Counted from the stretch's first letter, positions 25,742 through 35,119 are shown. The stretch: 64,000 bases of DNA from JAPPFW01 sp965200835 (GCA_965200835.1 OZ241390.1:186001-250000), one strand, 5' to 3'. The notes: generated by a model from the sequence alone, not told the origin. Program-made: numbers and translations.

Positions 25742-27124
25742 TCAGATCTTTTCCAGGCGGCGCAGGGCGGTACCCACGGCAGCCAAGTTAGGGAGGGTCA
25801 GCTCCGAATAGTTGCGGGAGATCATCACACCTCCCGCTCCCCCTTCGAAGGAAGCTTCCACCATGTCCTCCACATCAGCGGGGGTTATGTCACGCGCCAC
25901 CGTCTCGACCCCCAAACCGATGCCCGGATAGACCTCCACCTCGGGTCCCACCGCCTCCACATAGCGCCGGGTGAACTCGGCCACATATCCGGGACTGAAG
26001 CCGGCGGGCGGGAGGTCCGCGAAAGCCGCCTCGTCCAAACCGAGAATCTTGTAGAGGATGGGTGTCCACTCCGACGGGGTGGCATCACCGAGGATCGTCT
26101 TGCACAGGTTGGTAACGAACTTGGTGAACCGGGCTCCGGCCGGAGCGTTGTAGAACACGGGCTTGAGCCAGTCGGCATACAGCTTGTACTCGGCCGGATC
26201 GTGGGCCGCTCTCAGCAGCGGGTTGAAGGTGTTGATCATCTGCCAGATACCGAACCCGACCTGATAGTCGTCGCCGAAGAACCGGACCAGTCCCGATATT
26301 TCCCGATAGAGGTCCTTGTGGCCATCCCACCAGAGCTTCTGCCACTGGGACACCTCCGGATATTCGAACAGGTGACGCAGGAAGGTGATCAGCTTGCCGT
26401 CCCGGGGCTGGTGGCCGCCCCGTACCGCCGCTAGGTAGTCGTGGATCTTCCGATAGCCCTCGGCCGCCCGCCCGGCATCGATCCCCCGGCGATGCGCCTC
26501 GCAGCGGCAGTGGACACAGAAACAGATCGGCACTTCTGCGCTGACGATCATCGACGAGAGCGGATCCTCACGTTCGATCCCCCACAGCATCCCGTTCAGG
26601 TCGTATTCGTTGAACCAGTTGTCGATCACTCCAAACCACCAGTTCCGGTAGTTCGGGTTGTACAGGCAAGGTCGGCTGGCCTTCCTTCCCCATGCGTCGA
26701 CCTCCAGCACTTGGGCGAACCCGGGCTGCCAGAGCGGCTTGGGATTGCGGTGCGACGTCTCGCAGTAGTAAGGTAATACCTCCATGCCCCGGGCGCGAGC
26801 AGCAGGAATCACATCACCCAGGATGTCCCACCCTTCGTAGAGCGGGTCGGGTGCGGTGAAGTCCTTGATGGTGGTGCCGTGGTAGTACCTGGGATCGGGT
26901 GGGAAGAACGCCCCACCCTGGAGGTGATCGGGTTCCTGGCCGCCGTGATCGGGAAAGTCGTTGCTACCAGAGCGTCCGGCGTTGCCACGTGCCCACGAGA
27001 GGGCGGAGATGAAGATAGCGTTCACTCCGGCCAGCTCCGCGAAGATGTCGAGGGTTTCGTCGATCCCCTCGTCGATGAAGCTGATTCCACCCACCTGCAT
27101 CCCGACAAAGGTCTGATCGCTCAT
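25742..27124 (-). CDS. Glycosidase-like TIM-barrel protein with Cys cluster, unknown substrate
   Basis: The start is ATG at 27124 after GGAG (27129 ends the previous gene), giving 460 residues. The protein resembles uncharacterised hypothetical glycosidase families: an N-terminal barrel half (VGMQVGGISF), GMEVLPYYCE, LYNPNYRNWWFGVIDN, a possible acid residue in GMLWGIEREDP and a cysteine cluster CFCVHCRCEAHRRG (about residues 195-210) that could bind zinc. The C-terminal VEVYPGIGLGVE and GGAGGVMISRNYSEL complete the barrel. No signal peptide, so cytosolic. It occurs in an operon of amide and hydroxyacid enzymes rather than sugar genes, so glycosidase activity is doubtful. Confidence 0.65.
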   Translation of the reverse strand: MSDQTFVGMQVGGISFIDEGIDETLDIFAELAGVNAIFISALSWARGNAGRSGSNDFPDHGGQEPDHLQGGAFFPPDPRYYHGTTIKDFTAPDPLYEGWDILGDVIPAARARGMEVLPYYCETSHRNPKPLWQPGFAQVLEVDAWGRKASRPCLYNPNYRNWWFGVIDNWFNEYDLNGMLWGIEREDPLSSMIVSAEVPICFCVHCRCEAHRRGIDAGRAAEGYRKIHDYLAAVRGGHQPRDGKLITFLRHLFEYPEVSQWQKLWWDGHKDLYREISGLVRFFGDDYQVGFGIWQMINTFNPLLRAAHDPAEYKLYADWLKPVFYNAPAGARFTKFVTNLCKTILGDATPSEWTPILYKILGLDEAAFADLPPAGFSPGYVAEFTRRYVEAVGPEVEVYPGIGLGVETVARDITPADVEDMVEASFEGGAGGVMISRNYSELTLPNLAAVGTALRRLEKI

Positions 27125-27128
27125 CCGG

Positions 27129-28097
27129 CTACTCCAATCTCTCAGCGATGACCCGGCCGGCGGCCGCCAGCTCCTGAGCCACCGAGACGGCGCTCGGAAT
27201 GCCACCGGTGTGGGGGGTCATCAACAGGTTCGGGGTGCTGCGCAGCGGGCTATCCGGCAGGATCGGCTCCCACCAGAACACATCGAGAGCGGCCCCGGCC
27301 AGATGACCGCGGTGCAGGGCGGCCATCAAGGCCTCCTCGTCCACCAGCCGCCCGCGGGCGGTGTTGACGAAGAAGGATCCTTCGGGCATCAGGGCGAACT
27401 CGTGGGCACCCATCATCCTCTCCGTCTCCGCTGTGAAACGATTGTGAAGCGACACGCAGTGGGAGGCCGCCAGCAGCTCGTCGAAGGGGAGGTAGCGTAT
27501 GCCCAACTCCTGTTCCTCATCGGCGGAGAAGCGGTTGCGCTTGGTGTAGATGACATCCATACCGAACGCCACCAGCCGGGTAGCTGCCTCCCGACCGATC
27601 TTGCCGACCCCCACCAAACCGACCCGCTTACCGACCAGCGCCTCGAATAGATCCAGGCCCACCCAGTTGTAGGAATAGTTCTCCTGATCGGTCACGAAGG
27701 GGGCCATACCCTCCACGATGACCCCGTCCATGAGGCGGCGGTTGGCGGTGGCCAGACGCTTGAAGAGCGCCAGGATCAGCATGACCGTGTGCTCGGCCAC
27801 GCTGATGAGCGAAGGGGACAGAACCTTGTCGGCCCAAATCTCCTGGTCGGCACATATCTCAGCCGACGGAGTGGCGCCACCCGAATCGAGGGTGACCACT
27901 CCGCTGAGGGCGGACAGACTTGCTAGCTGCTCGTCACTGATGCTCTGGCGCCAGAGGATGAGGTGATCGGCTCCCCCGATGGTGCCCGCCGACAGCGCGT
28001 TCTCCAGAATGGTGGCGCCTGCCGGCAAGGAATCCTGCAGTGCGGCCACCTGAGCCGGACTGAAGTCCTCGATCAGGGCTACGGTGGGGCCGCTCAC
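27129..28097 (-). CDS. D-isomer-specific 2-hydroxyacid dehydrogenase
   Basis: The start is GTG at 28097 (MSGPTVALIEDF), which overlaps the stop of the aminotransferase gene by four bases and has GGAG eight bases upstream; a GTG at 28121 has no ribosome site. The 322-residue protein has the Rossmann motif GLVGVGKIGREAATRL, the catalytic Arg region FVNTARGRLVDEEAL, a Glu nearby and the catalytic His in TPHTGG. It reduces a 2-oxo acid to the D-2-hydroxy acid or the reverse. Coupling to the aminotransferase suggests it acts on the deaminated product. Confidence 0.88.
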   Translation of the reverse strand: MSGPTVALIEDFSPAQVAALQDSLPAGATILENALSAGTIGGADHLILWRQSISDEQLASLSALSGVVTLDSGGATPSAEICADQEIWADKVLSPSLISVAEHTVMLILALFKRLATANRRLMDGVIVEGMAPFVTDQENYSYNWVGLDLFEALVGKRVGLVGVGKIGREAATRLVAFGMDVIYTKRNRFSADEEQELGIRYLPFDELLAASHCVSLHNRFTAETERMMGAHEFALMPEGSFFVNTARGRLVDEEALMAALHRGHLAGAALDVFWWEPILPDSPLRSTPNLLMTPHTGGIPSAVSVAQELAAAGRVIAERLE

Positions 28098-29290
28098 TGG
28101 CTGCTCCGGCAGTCGTGCCACAGGCGGGTGAAGCGCTCCATCGCTTCCTCGAGCTGTTCACGGGGCGCCAGATAGGAGATGCGGATGTACTTGACCGCCC
28201 CCTCCGCGAAGATGTTGCCCGGGGAGAAGAGCAGCCCATAATCGACCGCCTTATCGGCGAACGAGACCGCATCCAACCCGGACCCGGACACGTTGGCGAA
28301 GAAGTAGAAACCACCCTTCGGTTCCCCATAGGTGACGCCTAGGCGGTCGAACGTGGCCCGCATCACCGCCCGGCGATGATGGTACTCCACCATCATGTCC
28401 GAGAGGAAGTCCTGAGGACCCTCGAGCGCGGCCAGCGCGGCATGCTGGGACGGTAGGGCGGTCGAGATGCTGAGCGAATGGCGGGGTTCGGTGGCTGCCA
28501 GGATGTAATCGGCTGGCCCGGCCATATATCCCACCCGGAAACCGGTCATGCTGTAGGCCTTGGAGAACCCGTTGATGGTGATGGTCCGCTCCCACATACC
28601 GGGCAGCGTGGCGAAGCTGATGTGTTCGAAACCGTCGTATACCACCTTCTCGTACAGCTCGTCGGAGATCACCACCAGGCCCGGATGGGCTCGCACCACC
28701 TCGGCTATCTCAGCCAGCGTATCGGCGGTGATCACTCCGGCGGTGGGGTTGTTGGGCGTTACCAGCACCAGCAGTTTGGTGCGTTCGGTTATCGCCGCTT
28801 CGATGGCCTCCGGCTTCAGCTCGAAGTCCTCCTCCTCCACCGTCGGTACGTACACGATCATCCCGCCGGCCATCGTGATGTTGGCCGGATAGGCCATGTA
28901 GTGGGGGGTAGCCAGCAGCACCTCATCGCCCGGATCCACCAGGGTCTGTAGGCTGACCGCCATCGACTCCTGAGCCCCGGCGGTCACCAGGATCTCGGAC
29001 TCGGCGTCGTACTCCAGGTTGTTGTCCTGCTTGAACTTGCGGGCGATCGCCTCCCGCAGCTCGATCATTCCCCCCGGAGGCGTATATCCGACGTGACCGC
29101 TATCGAGACAGCGCTTGGCGGCTTCGATGATGTGGAGAGGGGTTGGAATGTCCGGCTCTCCCCGGACCAGGCGGATGATGTCGTCCCGCCCCTGCACCCT
29201 CCGCATGATCTGGAAGTAGGGGGACTCGTGACCGCCGCGGATACGTAGGGTACGCTCCGCAAGGGCCGATCTCAGTGTGCTATGGCTCAT
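28094..29290 (-). CDS. Class I/II PLP aminotransferase (aspartate-aminotransferase fold)
   Basis: A 398-residue fold-type I aminotransferase. Motifs by residue: YTPPGG (about 69-74), Asn181 in TPNNPTAG, Asp210 in VISDELY with Tyr213, PLP Lys244 in NGFSKAYSMTG, and the late Arg in YIRISYLAP that binds the carboxylate. It likely transfers an amino group from an amino acid to a 2-oxo acid in the cytosol. It is the first gene of a tightly packed minus-strand operon and overlaps the 2-hydroxyacid dehydrogenase gene. Confidence 0.9.
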   Translation of the reverse strand: MSHSTLRSALAERTLRIRGGHESPYFQIMRRVQGRDDIIRLVRGEPDIPTPLHIIEAAKRCLDSGHVGYTPPGGMIELREAIARKFKQDNNLEYDAESEILVTAGAQESMAVSLQTLVDPGDEVLLATPHYMAYPANITMAGGMIVYVPTVEEEDFELKPEAIEAAITERTKLLVLVTPNNPTAGVITADTLAEIAEVVRAHPGLVVISDELYEKVVYDGFEHISFATLPGMWERTITINGFSKAYSMTGFRVGYMAGPADYILAATEPRHSLSISTALPSQHAALAALEGPQDFLSDMMVEYHHRRAVMRATFDRLGVTYGEPKGGFYFFANVSGSGLDAVSFADKAVDYGLLFSPGNIFAEGAVKYIRISYLAPREQLEEAMERFTRLWHDCRSSQ

Positions 29291-29354
29291 TCAGGCTCCA
29301 GTTCTTGCAGGCTATCGGGTGGTTGGAGTGGTTCGCATCGTTGTTCGGGACTGC

Positions 29355-30287
29355 TCAGCCGCCCAGCTCGGCGTAGCGTCGCATTCCCTCCGCGATACCG
29401 ACCGGATTCCAGTCGAGTTCCGCACGGGCTTTGTCGCAGGAGATGGTGGTTGCCCGGTCGGGAGTGGCATCGATCAGGGTCTCGGCCTTGCCGTCCACTA
29501 CCACCCCGAAGGACTCCACCGCTGCTTCCAGCACATCCCGGAAGGGAATCGGATCTCCCGATGAGAACGCAAAGGAACGGCTGGCCATCTCGCCGGAATA
29601 GAAGCGCTGGGCGCCCTCGGCCACATCGTCTACGAACACCCAGTCACACCGATCGTCCATCCCGATCACCCGCACCGGAATCCCGTCCAAGGCGGCGTCG
29701 GCCAGCTGCTTGGCTTGAGTGACGAACGGCCGGGTGTTGCGGAACTCCTCGGCCGGCCCGTACATGGAGGTGGGACGGATCGCGCCCGCATCGAATCCGA
29801 ACATGTCGGCATAGCGGAACAGCATGATCTCAGCCGCCAGCTTGGCCGAACCGTACAGCGAGAACCCGCCGTCGGCGTCCTCCTCGGACAAGACGACTTC
29901 ATCGAACTGGTTGTAGACACCGGCCGACGAGATGAACAGGAACTTGCCCAGGTTCTCCTGGCGGGCGAACTCCAAGGCGTTGAGGGCCCCGATCAGGTTC
30001 ACGCGCACCAGCCTGGACGGATCCTCGCGTGCCTCTTGGATGCTCGGGGTCAAGGCCGCCGCATGGACGATCCCGTCCACCTGCCCGGTTACCTCGGAGG
30101 ACCAGGCAGCCGGATCCCCCACATCGAGCACCACATAGTCCACCCGGTCGCTCGGCGTGTCCGAACGAGGAACGAAGTCGTCGGGCGGGAGGATGTCCGC
30201 CGCCACCACGTGATCACCGCCCTGGGCGAACGCCCGAACCAGTGCCCGTCCGAAGAACCCTGCTGCTCCCGTAATCAGTACTCTCAT
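29355..30287 (-). CDS. NAD(P)-dependent epimerase/dehydratase (extended SDR)
   Basis: A 310-residue extended short-chain dehydrogenase: N-terminal GAAGFFGRAL nucleotide motif, Asp of ADILPPDD, the Ser in FLFISSAGVYN and YGSAK as the catalytic Tyr-Lys pair, then RPTSMYGPAEE. Relatives epimerise or oxidise nucleotide sugars or sugar acids such as uronates. The ATG at 30287 follows GAGGTGAG. It sits 64 bases upstream of the aminotransferase gene on the same strand, so it could be in one transcript with it. Confidence 0.87.
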   Translation of the reverse strand: MRVLITGAAGFFGRALVRAFAQGGDHVVAADILPPDDFVPRSDTPSDRVDYVVLDVGDPAAWSSEVTGQVDGIVHAAALTPSIQEAREDPSRLVRVNLIGALNALEFARQENLGKFLFISSAGVYNQFDEVVLSEEDADGGFSLYGSAKLAAEIMLFRYADMFGFDAGAIRPTSMYGPAEEFRNTRPFVTQAKQLADAALDGIPVRVIGMDDRCDWVFVDDVAEGAQRFYSGEMASRSFAFSSGDPIPFRDVLEAAVESFGVVVDGKAETLIDATPDRATTISCDKARAELDWNPVGIAEGMRRYAELGG

Positions 30288-30434
30288 CTCACCTCGTGGT
30301 TCCCTTCTCCCGCGCCTTCACACAGGTCTCCGTGTAGTCACCAACCGAATAGTTACTCGCGTGTCTTCAGGTGCTGCCGCTCACGCCAATATACCGAGTA
30401 ATCGGGTTGCTCAAATGCACCGCGTAGCCACCTG

Positions 30435-30464
30435 TGGGGACCGGGCCACGACGACCCGGTACGC
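30435..30464 (-). terminator. Possible terminator-like stem downstream of creatinase-fold gene
   Basis: ACCGGG (30440-30445) pairs with CCCGGT (30455-30460), and flanking GGGG and CCCC can extend the stem with a three-base bulge. It lies 33 to 62 bases after the stop at 30497 on the minus strand. There is no T-run, so it is only weakly supported as a terminator. Confidence 0.3.
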
Positions 30465-30496
30465 CCCATCCATGACCTCTTGCTGCCCACCGGTCC

Positions 30497-31660
30497 TCAG
30501 CCGTCGAGCACGATCCATTCGTCCGACTGATCGACCATCCTGGTCCCGCCGTCGGGTCCCACCAGTACGTTGTCGGCGATGCTGATGCCGCCCAGCGCCG
30601 CACCCACCTCCGGGTCCTCGAAACCGATGGCTGGGTGGAGGTTGATCATCATGTTGTTCTCCATGGTCCGCTCCTTCCCCGGTACCCAGGGGGGTTCCAG
30701 AGAGTCGATCCCGATCCCGTGCGCGGTGTAGGAGTTGGCGCCCATCGCCGAATACCCGTAGGCGTCGTATACCCGATCGCGAGCGTCGAGGACGGTCTCG
30801 GAGGACTCGCCGACCTTCATGGCCTGCACACAGGCTTCGAAGCTCTCCACGCGCATCTCCCAGAAGGCTTGCTGCACAGCAGTGGGTGGCTGGAAGCTGT
30901 AAACCCGGCGAACCTCCACCCAGTATCCCAGGGGACCACCCCACTCCAGGTCGATGACCATGATGTCGTCCCGCTCGATCACGCCGCGCGTTCCCGGCCC
31001 GAAACACCGGAAGGGAGCCCGTCCCATCAGCGCGATCCCTTCCATGCAACCCAGCTGGCGGGCGAGGCGATGGGCTTCCGACAGCACATCCACTTCCTGG
31101 ACTCCGGGACGTATCTCCGCCTCCAGTGCCCTGAACACCCGTCTCATGATGTTTCCGGTCTCGATCGTGGAGTCGATCTCCTCCTGGCTCTTGATCGCGC
31201 GAACATCGTCGAACAGATCCGTGGCGTCCACCAGCTCGGCGTCCGGCAGCGCCGCACCCATGCTCTTGTAGTCGGCCACCGATGTGATGTCGGCCAGGCC
31301 CACTATTCCGATCGTGCCCCGCGCCAGCCCATGGTCCGAGAGGATGCCCCCGATCTCGGTACCTGCGTCGTCCGGCTGGCGATAGTCCTTCAACCAATGG
31401 CCTTGCATGGCATAACCGGTGCCCCACAAAGGATCGGTCACGAAGGTGGCTTCGCCCTTCATGGGAAGTACCACGAAGCCGCGCCCTGCCCATTGGAAGA
31501 TATCGCTCACGTACTGCACCCGGCCCCGTACGAACTCGTCTCCGCGACTACAGATCACGAAGGCGTCCATACCCGCCCCCGCCATGGCCTCCCGGAGGGC
31601 GGCGTATCGCCGGCTGCGTTCGGCGTCCGAGGTGATGTGCGTTACCGGAACATGGGTCAT
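30497..31660 (-). CDS. M24 (creatinase/aminopeptidase P fold) hydrolase with altered metal site
   Basis: The start is ATG at 31660 (MTHVPVTHITSDAERSRR), seven bases after AGGAG. The 387-residue protein has the creatinase N-terminal domain (MDAFVICSRGDEFVRG) and the pita-bread C-terminal domain. Against the usual D-D-H-E-E metal ligands it reads Asp (MVIDLEW), Glu (VEVRR), His (AHGIGID), His (INLHPAIG) and Ala (ISIADNVLV), so at least two acidic ligands are lost. Creatinase itself works without metal, so a metal-free C-N hydrolase is plausible. It is preceded on the same strand by a CMD-family gene 109 bases away. Confidence 0.82.
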   Translation of the reverse strand: MTHVPVTHITSDAERSRRYAALREAMAGAGMDAFVICSRGDEFVRGRVQYVSDIFQWAGRGFVVLPMKGEATFVTDPLWGTGYAMQGHWLKDYRQPDDAGTEIGGILSDHGLARGTIGIVGLADITSVADYKSMGAALPDAELVDATDLFDDVRAIKSQEEIDSTIETGNIMRRVFRALEAEIRPGVQEVDVLSEAHRLARQLGCMEGIALMGRAPFRCFGPGTRGVIERDDIMVIDLEWGGPLGYWVEVRRVYSFQPPTAVQQAFWEMRVESFEACVQAMKVGESSETVLDARDRVYDAYGYSAMGANSYTAHGIGIDSLEPPWVPGKERTMENNMMINLHPAIGFEDPEVGAALGGISIADNVLVGPDGGTRMVDQSDEWIVLDG

Positions 31661-31769
31661 GCGAGGGCTCCTGTCTCTAGGCACGGACCTGCCAGGCGAT
31701 ACTAGTGGGCTCGAAGGCACCCCAAAACCCCGGCCGCGTTACCGACCAATCGCGGTCGGAAAAGCGACT

Positions 31770-32297
31770 TCAGGCTTCCGGCAGATCACACACTTCGAAG
31801 GCGGCCATGGTGTAGCCCAACAGGGTGTAGTAGCCAACCAGCACGGTGAGTTCTACCACGCCCTTGTGACCGAATTCGGCTTCCACCTGACCGAACGTCT
31901 TCTCTGAGAGGGACGACGAGGCACACAACTCCTCGACCGTGTCCAGGATGGCCGCCTCCCTGGCTGATAGGTCCGCGGGTAGTCCGTCGAGATGAGCGAT
32001 CGCCGCCGGACGGACCCCCTCCTGGCGAGCAATTTCGACATGGGTGTCCCACACATACTGGCAACCATGTGCTCTCCCGGTTGCCAGGATCGCCAGCTCC
32101 CGGGACGCACCGTCGAGCCTGGATTCGTACCGGACAACGTGACCGAGGCGGGCGAGGTGGTCGGCGTGGCTGGGCGCATGCAACAGCACGGCGAATGGCC
32201 GGACGAGCGTTCCGCGGCTCTCCACTATCCAGTCGAACAGCTCGGCCTGCTCAGAGGTGAGGCCCTCCTTTTGGGTGATCAGATCGATCCTGCCCAT
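31770..32297 (-). CDS. Carboxymuconolactone decarboxylase-family protein
   Basis: The start is ATG at 32297 (MGRIDLITQ), about eleven bases after GGGGAGG, giving 175 residues; the longer frame overlaps the divergent promoter region. The core is the CMD helical fold with RELAILATGRAHGCQYVWDTH. One Cys is present and the CxxC of AhpD-type peroxidases is absent, so thiol peroxidase activity is unlikely and a decarboxylase, lactonase-like or cofactor-free role is more probable. It is divergent from the bicupin gene at 32432. Confidence 0.82.
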   Translation of the reverse strand: MGRIDLITQKEGLTSEQAELFDWIVESRGTLVRPFAVLLHAPSHADHLARLGHVVRYESRLDGASRELAILATGRAHGCQYVWDTHVEIARQEGVRPAAIAHLDGLPADLSAREAAILDTVEELCASSSLSEKTFGQVEAEFGHKGVVELTVLVGYYTLLGYTMAAFEVCDLPEA

Positions 32298-32431
32298 ATT
32301 TGCTGTTTCCTCCCCAATCTGGCGGCATCTCCGGTCCTGGACGGGCACGGCTCGCGCCACACTCGCCGATCGCGCCGGCCGGAATGGTACGGGTAGACTG
32401 CCGCCGATGAGCGAGATGAGGCTAGGGACAT

Positions 32432-33253
32432 ATGGTCGCTGAACCCGATCGGATCCGCATCCTCCGCGACGATGGGTACTGCCCCGATCTTCCGATCGTG
32501 GAGGGAAACGGCTGGGCACGGGCGGTGATCTGGCCGGGAACCGGTGCCTACCTCCGCTCCTTGCACCGCATCTCGCTGGGCCCCGGCGGGCGAACGATCA
32601 CCCTCGAACACCCGACCGAGGCGGCCTACTACCTCATGAAGGGAGCCAGCACCATCGTGGGAGGGAACGGCGACCGCCAGGACCTGGCCGTCGGTTCCAT
32701 GGTCCACATAAGTCCGGGCGCCCGATACCGATTCGGGGCCGCCGGAGCAGGTGCCGAGATCGTTGGGGGGCCCTGTCCAGCCGATCCCAGCTTGTATACC
32801 CATCTGGGAACGTTCGACTCGGTCGAGATAGAGGCCAGGCCGGACCGCCAACCCCCGGGGGGAATCCGGATGTTCCACCGTGACTTCCCCACCGCCATCG
32901 TCCCGATGATCGCCCGTGATGCCAGGCTGGTGGTATGGCCCGGCGTGAAGGCCTACACCGCCAACATGAACTACGTGGACATGCAACCGGGCGAGCGCAA
33001 TATCGAGCATGTGCATGTCGAGTCCGAGGACACTATCTACGTACTGGACGGAAAGGGAAGCATCGACGATCTGACCAACGGCTTGCGGCTGGAGTTTCAA
33101 GCCGGCGAGGTGATTCACGTCCCGGTTGGGGTCTGGCACGCGGTGGCAGGCGACCGGAACGACCACATAGAGAGCGTGGGCGGCCCGTGCCCGGCCGACT
33201 GGAACATGATCAAGGTGGCGGGACTCATGCCTCTAACTGAGAGTCAGGAGTAG
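32432..33253 (+). CDS. Bicupin protein, possible dioxygenase or hydrolase
   Basis: A 273-residue protein with two cupin repeats. The first has EHPTEAAYYLMKGA with later MVHISPGARY. The second has NIEHVHVESEDTIYVLDGKG and VIHVPVGVWHAV; its His-x-His, Glu and late His form a likely metal site. The first repeat has one His and Glu only and may be structural. The ATG at 32432 follows AGGG. It is followed six bases later by the nitrilase-fold gene, so the two are co-transcribed. Substrate unknown. Confidence 0.8.
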   Translation: MVAEPDRIRILRDDGYCPDLPIVEGNGWARAVIWPGTGAYLRSLHRISLGPGGRTITLEHPTEAAYYLMKGASTIVGGNGDRQDLAVGSMVHISPGARYRFGAAGAGAEIVGGPCPADPSLYTHLGTFDSVEIEARPDRQPPGGIRMFHRDFPTAIVPMIARDARLVVWPGVKAYTANMNYVDMQPGERNIEHVHVESEDTIYVLDGKGSIDDLTNGLRLEFQAGEVIHVPVGVWHAVAGDRNDHIESVGGPCPADWNMIKVAGLMPLTESQE

Positions 33254-33259
33254 TCCAAG

Positions 33260-34114
33260 ATGGCCAACACAGTTTCCATAGGTCTGGTGCAGATCGGGGG
33301 AGAACCACTCCAGGTGGAAGCCAACCGGGAGCTCACCTACCGGTCTGCGAACGTGGCTTTCGACCAGGGGGCTGACATCGTCATCCTGCCCGAGATGATC
33401 ATCCACGGTTACGTGTCCGATTGGCGAGCCCTCTGGGACCTGGCCGAACCGGTCGATGGCCCCACTGTCAAGCAGTGGACCGCCCTGGCCGCCGAGGCCA
33501 ACGGATACGTGGTGGGCGGCTTCTGCGAGCGTGACGGGGAGGCGATGTACAACTCGGCGGTAGCGGTCGGCCCAGATGGGTTGCTGCTCCACTATCGCAA
33601 AGCACACCTGTTCGCTGAGGAGAAGGTGAGCTTCCGCAACGGAGATCTGGGGTTCCCGGTGGCTCATACCAGATTCGGGACGATCGGTCTGTGCGTGTGC
33701 TACGACCTACGGTTCATGGAAGTGGTCAGGTTGATGGCGCTCAAGGGAGCCGACCTGATCTGCGTCCCGACTGCGTGGTTACCCGGCTTCGATCAGGAAC
33801 GCTGGGACGAGCAGGGAATGTGCCCCCAGGGCCGGGGCGCGGTGCTGCAGGCCAACCTCTCGCAGGTGTTCATCGCCTGCTCATCACAGGCAGGCCGCCA
33901 TGGTGAGCTGGACTTCCTAGGATCATCCATCCTGGTGGATCCCTACGGGCAACTTCTCTCCGGACCCCTCCCCGGCTCGTCCGATGCCATCACCGTTACC
34001 GAGGTGGACATCGGGGCTGCTAAACGAGCCCAGGTTCGCGGCGAGCTGATCGCTCCGAGGGCTGACCGGCGTACCGACCTCTACGGTATCTGGGAGAACG
34101 GGGAGCGATACTAG
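33260..34114 (+). CDS. Carbon-nitrogen hydrolase (nitrilase fold amidase)
   Basis: A 284-residue nitrilase-superfamily enzyme with the complete catalytic triad: Glu45 (VILPEMI), Lys114 (HYRKAHLF) and Cys147 (GLCVCYDLRF). The family hydrolyses amides, N-carbamoyl amino acids or nitriles in the cytosol. The ATG follows CAGGAG. Its position between the bicupin and cyclase-family genes, in a window with hydantoinases, is compatible with an N-carbamoyl-amide amidohydrolase, but the specificity loops cannot be read reliably by eye. Confidence 0.9.
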   Translation: MANTVSIGLVQIGGEPLQVEANRELTYRSANVAFDQGADIVILPEMIIHGYVSDWRALWDLAEPVDGPTVKQWTALAAEANGYVVGGFCERDGEAMYNSAVAVGPDGLLLHYRKAHLFAEEKVSFRNGDLGFPVAHTRFGTIGLCVCYDLRFMEVVRLMALKGADLICVPTAWLPGFDQERWDEQGMCPQGRGAVLQANLSQVFIACSSQAGRHGELDFLGSSILVDPYGQLLSGPLPGSSDAITVTEVDIGAAKRAQVRGELIAPRADRRTDLYGIWENGERY

Positions 34115-34229
34115 AACTGAGATCGTATGCGGACGATCCTTATCAATCCCTGCACGAGTCGCCCGCCGACTTCGCTGACTAGGAAGCAGTTGCCCAAGGC
34201 CGGACACGCACGCCTCCGCTAGCAGGTCT

Positions 34230-34266
34230 GACAGGCCCAGTACGGCCATCTACCATACGGCCTGTC
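34230..34266 (+). promoter_or_regulatory. Inverted repeat just upstream of the cyclase gene
   Basis: GACAGGCC (34230-34237) pairs perfectly with GGCCTGTC (34259-34266) over a 21-base loop. It ends 22 bases before the ATG at 34289 and may be an operator or a leader stem. A smaller stem GATCGT/ACGATC (34121-34138) lies right after the nitrilase stop. Confidence 0.4.
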
Positions 34267-34288
34267 CCACAGCATCGGAGGCGCAAGG

Positions 34289-35119
34289 ATGAAAATCGTC
34301 GATCTATCCCACCCGATCAATCTCCACACCCCGGGTTGGGTCGGCTATCCCGGTTCCAAGATGTATTACACCCAGACCTTGCAGACCAACCGGGTGGTTT
34401 CCCAGAGATTCGAAACCTCCCTCCATGTCGGCACCCATCTGGACGGGCCGATGCACATGGCCGACGGTGCCGGCGACATGGCTTCCCTCCCCCTCACCAA
34501 GCTGGTCCACGAAGGGGTAATCGTGGACGTTTCCGATGTGGTGAGCGACTGGAGCATCATCACCCCCGATCACATAACCGCCAAGGTCGAGGTGAAGAAG
34601 GGCGACATTCTCATCATCCACACCGGATATCACCGCTATTACGAAGGCAAGCCTGAGCAGGACCTGACCCGATACTTCTGCATGCACCCGGGTGGTACTC
34701 AGGATCTGGCCAAGTGGATGCTGGACATGGAGATCCGCTGGTGGGGCGTGGATGCCGGCTCCGGTGACCATCCGATGAACACCACGATCCGCCACATGCG
34801 TCCCGACCTGACCAAGCGCTTCGAGGACCACGTGGGCATGTCGGTGCTCGAGTACTTCGGTGAGTACACCTACACGCACCACAACAGCGGCCGGGTCATC
34901 ACCGAAGACCTGTTCCCGATGCACTACCTAGCGTTCCCGGAAGGTTGTATCCATGCCGAGAACGTAGGCGGTGACATCGAAAAGGTGCTCAACCAGCGGT
35001 GCATCATCGGGGCCTTCCCCTGGAAGTTCGAGGGTGGCGAGGCGTGCCCCTGCCGCATCATCGCCTTCTTCGACGTAGGCGACGACCTATCCGTCGACGA
35101 GATGGCCGAGGCTCTGTAA
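34289..35119 (+). CDS. Cyclase-family metal hydrolase (kynurenine-formamidase-like)
   Basis: A 276-residue protein with the family signature HxGTHxDxPxH complete at residues 46-56 (HVGTHLDGPMH), plus a later His/Glu pair in HHNSGRVITEDLFP. The family includes kynurenine formamidase, isatin hydrolase and polyketide cyclase-like enzymes, all of which hydrolyse formamides, cyclic amides or lactones using Mn or Zn. GGAGGCGCAAGG precedes the ATG. Its own upstream inverted repeat suggests it can be controlled separately from the nitrilase gene. Confidence 0.88.
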   Translation: MKIVDLSHPINLHTPGWVGYPGSKMYYTQTLQTNRVVSQRFETSLHVGTHLDGPMHMADGAGDMASLPLTKLVHEGVIVDVSDVVSDWSIITPDHITAKVEVKKGDILIIHTGYHRYYEGKPEQDLTRYFCMHPGGTQDLAKWMLDMEIRWWGVDAGSGDHPMNTTIRHMRPDLTKRFEDHVGMSVLEYFGEYTYTHHNSGRVITEDLFPMHYLAFPEGCIHAENVGGDIEKVLNQRCIIGAFPWKFEGGEACPCRIIAFFDVGDDLSVDEMAEAL

